Assembly: GCA_036703985.1 (NCBI GenBank)
Contig: DATNQN010000119.1
Location: forward strand, 62,001 to 126,000
DNA: 64,000 nt
DNA from: Leptolyngbyaceae cyanobacterium
Lineage (GTDB): Bacteria; Cyanobacteriota; Cyanobacteriia; Cyanobacteriales; Aerosakkonemataceae
Direction: 5' to 3'
Shown: positions 61,825-64,000 of the stretch, one piece after another
How positions within the stretch are numbered: position 1 is the first letter of the stretch
How the letters are laid out: every line of letters starts with the position of its first letter
Translations under genes and position numbers: made by a program
The notes under the pieces: generated by a model
Seen by the model: the letters and a program-made list of their open reading frames with translations, nothing else
Databases searched by the model: none
Told to the model about the DNA's origin: nothing

Positions 61825-62661
61825 TCAACTAACCAAATAATATTTGGAGCCAGCAAAACTCCGATCGCGTTGGTGCTGACGGGGTAAAAACTGGCAATCC
61901 TTCATAATTTGATAAAGGTTAACATCGTGTTCTAGCAGACAAGCATGACCGCTCTCAGGTAAAACTACCATTTGTCCGTTACGGAAAATACCTACTAACC
62001 GTTGTGCTTCCGATACCGATGGTAATAGGCGATCGCTTCCGCCGGCTATTACCAATACCGGTTGAGTAATGCGCCGTAACTGCCATTCGTCAATATGAAA
62101 ATCTTTGAGGAGAGATAAGCGCCAAACTGCTGTTTTTTGAGGAACTATCTGCACTGCTTGCATTAAAGCTAAGCGATCCTCTGGCGAAATCCGGTTTAAA
62201 GCTGCTAACACTGGCAAACCGATCGTCGAGCCAAAATGATAAAAAGGTTCTGGTACTAACTTAGTTAAGGGAATGCCAAAATACATCCAGGGACGAAAAC
62301 CGATCGAAGAAGCTGGATTAACTAAAATTATCCGCTCAAATAAATGCGGCGCTTTTAGCGCCACTTCGATCGCCAAACAACCACCGAACGACTCGCCGCA
62401 CAGGTAAACAGATCGCTTGGGGTCTTGTTTGATTTCGGTTTCTACTAAACCTACAACCTTGTCTGTTAAAACATCCCAGCTAGTTAAGTCGTCAGGGGGA
62501 ATCGCTAAACAACGGATATCAAAACCGACTTCTAAACCAGCCGTTTGAGTTCGCAACAACTGACCAGTACCGTCCATTCCCGGCAAAAATACAAATAACG
62601 GACATTCTGGCTTAATTTGTTTGGGAGTTAAAAAACAAGGATGACTTTTGATCTGTGGCAT
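61825..62661 (-). CDS. PES-like alpha/beta hydrolase
   Basis: A 278-residue alpha/beta hydrolase resembling the hydrolase half of plant phytyl ester synthase (PES): PLFVFLPGMDGTGQLLRTQ, FDIRCLAIPPDDLTSWDVL, nucleophile elbow VYLCGESFGGCLAIEVALKA, and IILVNPASSIGFRPW. The acid and base are likely in IAGGSDRLLPS and LPESGHACLLEHD. It may act on chlorophyll-derived or galactolipid-derived esters. Starts are ATG 62661 or TTG 62679; I use the ATG. It follows a PlsC-like acyltransferase gene by about 120 bp on the same strand, paralleling the two domains of plant PES. Confidence 0.85.
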   Translation of the reverse strand: MPQIKSHPCFLTPKQIKPECPLFVFLPGMDGTGQLLRTQTAGLEVGFDIRCLAIPPDDLTSWDVLTDKVVGLVETEIKQDPKRSVYLCGESFGGCLAIEVALKAPHLFERIILVNPASSIGFRPWMYFGIPLTKLVPEPFYHFGSTIGLPVLAALNRISPEDRLALMQAVQIVPQKTAVWRLSLLKDFHIDEWQLRRITQPVLVIAGGSDRLLPSVSEAQRLVGIFRNGQMVVLPESGHACLLEHDVNLYQIMKDCQFLPRQHQRDRSFAGSKYYLVS

Positions 62662-62782
62662 CGTTAAATTTAAATTCAACAGCTTTATTATTTGTTTAAT
62701 TGTGATCTGTCACTTTGTTATAGTTCCCATCATGCTAGCCGTAAATAGCAATGACCGATGACTAATAATGACCGAGCGGAAC

Positions 62783-63505
62783 TCAATAATATCCTTGCTC
62801 GAGCAAAGAAACAATTTCAGTTTGACAGTGATACATAATATCAGCTACAGTCGCTTTTGCTTGTTTACCTCGATAAGATTTTCTTTGTGATTCGCCAATC
62901 CAATAAGGACGACCGATCGAGACGTTGGCACGACGGTATAATACTAAAGGATGCCAGCCCGATCGATCGAACAACGGCTCTGAAGGATCGAATAAACTCA
63001 GTAGTTTCAAAGGCACGGCAGAACTAACGCTTTCTTCCACAGAAGCGATCGCGATCGGCAAAACCATTAAATCCGGCACAGTTGCTCGCAAAGCTAAATG
63101 GGCAAATCCTTTTTGAAATTTACCCATGCGATCGGGTTGAGTAAAATTTACCATTGGAAAAGCACCCTCTGGAAAAATTCCTACCACCTGTCTTCGCTGC
63201 AACAGTTGAACCGCTTGCCCAAAAAACTGCTTTTGCCTTGCTCCCGGTTCATCTAAAGGAAAGCATCCTAATTGTTCGATCGCTTCTCGCAATATCGGTA
63301 CTTGACCCATGTAATGATGGCAAGCAAAGTGAATATTACGTCCTAAAGATGCCATTAGCAGAGGTGCGTCTAAAAAACTGCGATGATTGCTCACCACTAA
63401 TACAGCGCCAGACTGAGGAATTCGATCTTGATGGTAAACAAACATCTGAGTGCCAATGGCACCTAGCAACGATCGAGAAATCAGTAATGGAGTATTCAGA
63501 TACAT
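62783..63505 (-). CDS. PlsC-like lysophospholipid/1-acylglycerol-phosphate acyltransferase
   Basis: A 240-residue LPLAT-family acyltransferase. The H-x4-D motif is VVSNHRSFLDAPLL, a second block is FHYMGQ-like HFACHHYMGQVPILRE, and the FPEG motif is VVGIFPEGAFPM. A later VLPIAIASVEESV strand completes the fold. It acylates a glycerolipid intermediate at the membrane. It is upstream of, and probably cotranscribed with, the PES-like hydrolase gene. It could be the cell's PlsC or a special enzyme for ester-lipid remodelling. Confidence 0.92.
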   Translation of the reverse strand: MYLNTPLLISRSLLGAIGTQMFVYHQDRIPQSGAVLVVSNHRSFLDAPLLMASLGRNIHFACHHYMGQVPILREAIEQLGCFPLDEPGARQKQFFGQAVQLLQRRQVVGIFPEGAFPMVNFTQPDRMGKFQKGFAHLALRATVPDLMVLPIAIASVEESVSSAVPLKLLSLFDPSEPLFDRSGWHPLVLYRRANVSIGRPYWIGESQRKSYRGKQAKATVADIMYHCQTEIVSLLEQGYY

Positions 63506-63763
63506 GAGTTGGCAACATTAAAAGCCATCAAAAAGGCTGGTTATCTTTATAATTCTTAACTTTTATTTAATCATCTAGGCAAATACCCCAAGGTAGAGGC
63601 AACCCCGACCAAAAGATATGTAAATAAAGATCGGTCTGAGAATGGCTAAACTAGTAGATTATTCCCGTAAAAACACGGCATAAGATTTATTTATACAAAA
63701 CATAATAAAAAGAAATACAATCAGGTGTTGAAGAGCCTCATGTATGATTAAAAACAGTTTTAG

Positions 63764-64000
<237 letters not shown>

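Overview
The window is chromosomal DNA from a cyanobacterium. It carries genes of oxygenic photosynthesis (psbU, chlG, petP, btpA, a PucC/BCD-type transporter), the HIP1 octamer GCGATCGC and its core are scattered throughout, and it contains short tandemly repeated repetitive (STRR) sequences and REP-like hairpins typical of filamentous cyanobacteria. A non-heterocystous filamentous (Oscillatoriales-like) host is my guess; it is not proven by the sequence. There is no rRNA, CRISPR array, prophage or intact insertion sequence.

Layout. (1) 1-11.3 kb, minus strand: a probable single transcription unit for an ABC-transporter-exported polysaccharide. In transcription order it has a Wzm-type permease, a Wzt-type ATPase with a C-terminal substrate-binding domain, a methyltransferase, a sulfotransferase/GT2/coiled-coil fusion, a triple-glycosyltransferase protein, a second sulfotransferase, and a GT-C membrane glycosyltransferase cut by the window edge. 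(2) 11.7-14.7 kb, plus strand: petP, get3d, chlG and a small Cys-rich membrane protein. (3) 14.9-25.3 kb: mixed housekeeping and metabolic genes (EamA half-transporter, MDR dehydrogenase, ChaN-like protein, inositol monophosphatase, BCD-family MFS, aldo/keto reductase, ICMT-like methyltransferase, DEAD-box helicase, rimO). (4) 26.2-28.1 kb: btpA and a VKOR-thioredoxin fusion. (5) 28.9-47.1 kb: a second polysaccharide locus of the Wzx/Wzy type. Its plus-strand genes are an AlkP-superfamily protein, a Wzz/GumC-like copolymerase, a hexapeptide acyltransferase, a GT4, a Wzy/O-antigen-ligase-like protein, a GT2, a Wzx-like flippase, two tandem paralogous GT2s and a GH74-like secreted glycosidase. 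Its minus-strand genes are an SGNH-like/MBOAT O-acetylation pair and a WecG/TagA/CpsF transferase. (6) 47.6-64 kb: a CHASE2-PAS-GGDEF diguanylate cyclase, a tiny secreted peptide, nadB, psbU, an FHA-adenylate cyclase, a DUF3120-like membrane protein, uppP, a TIGR03279-like radical SAM protein, a pseudokinase-WD40 protein, an esterase, an Rpn/PD-(D/E)XK-type protein, tRNA-Lys(CUU), a PES-like alpha/beta hydrolase with a PlsC-like acyltransferase, and the start of metG.

How it fits together. The two polysaccharide loci use different export routes, ABC-dependent and Wzy-dependent. The first appears dedicated to a sulfated and methylated glycan. Its Trp-patterned coiled coil invites comparison with the WbdD/Wzt chain-length ruler system. 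The second appears to make an O-acetylated exopolysaccharide with its own predicted endo-glycanase. UppP at 55 kb recycles the lipid carrier for Wzy-type synthesis, and the diguanylate and adenylate cyclases could couple extracellular matrix production to signals. The items most worth follow-up are the coiled-coil sulfotransferase/GT fusion, the GH74-like enzyme inside the polysaccharide locus, the pseudokinase-WD40 protein, the split PES-like hydrolase/acyltransferase pair, and the petP-get3d-chlG arrangement.
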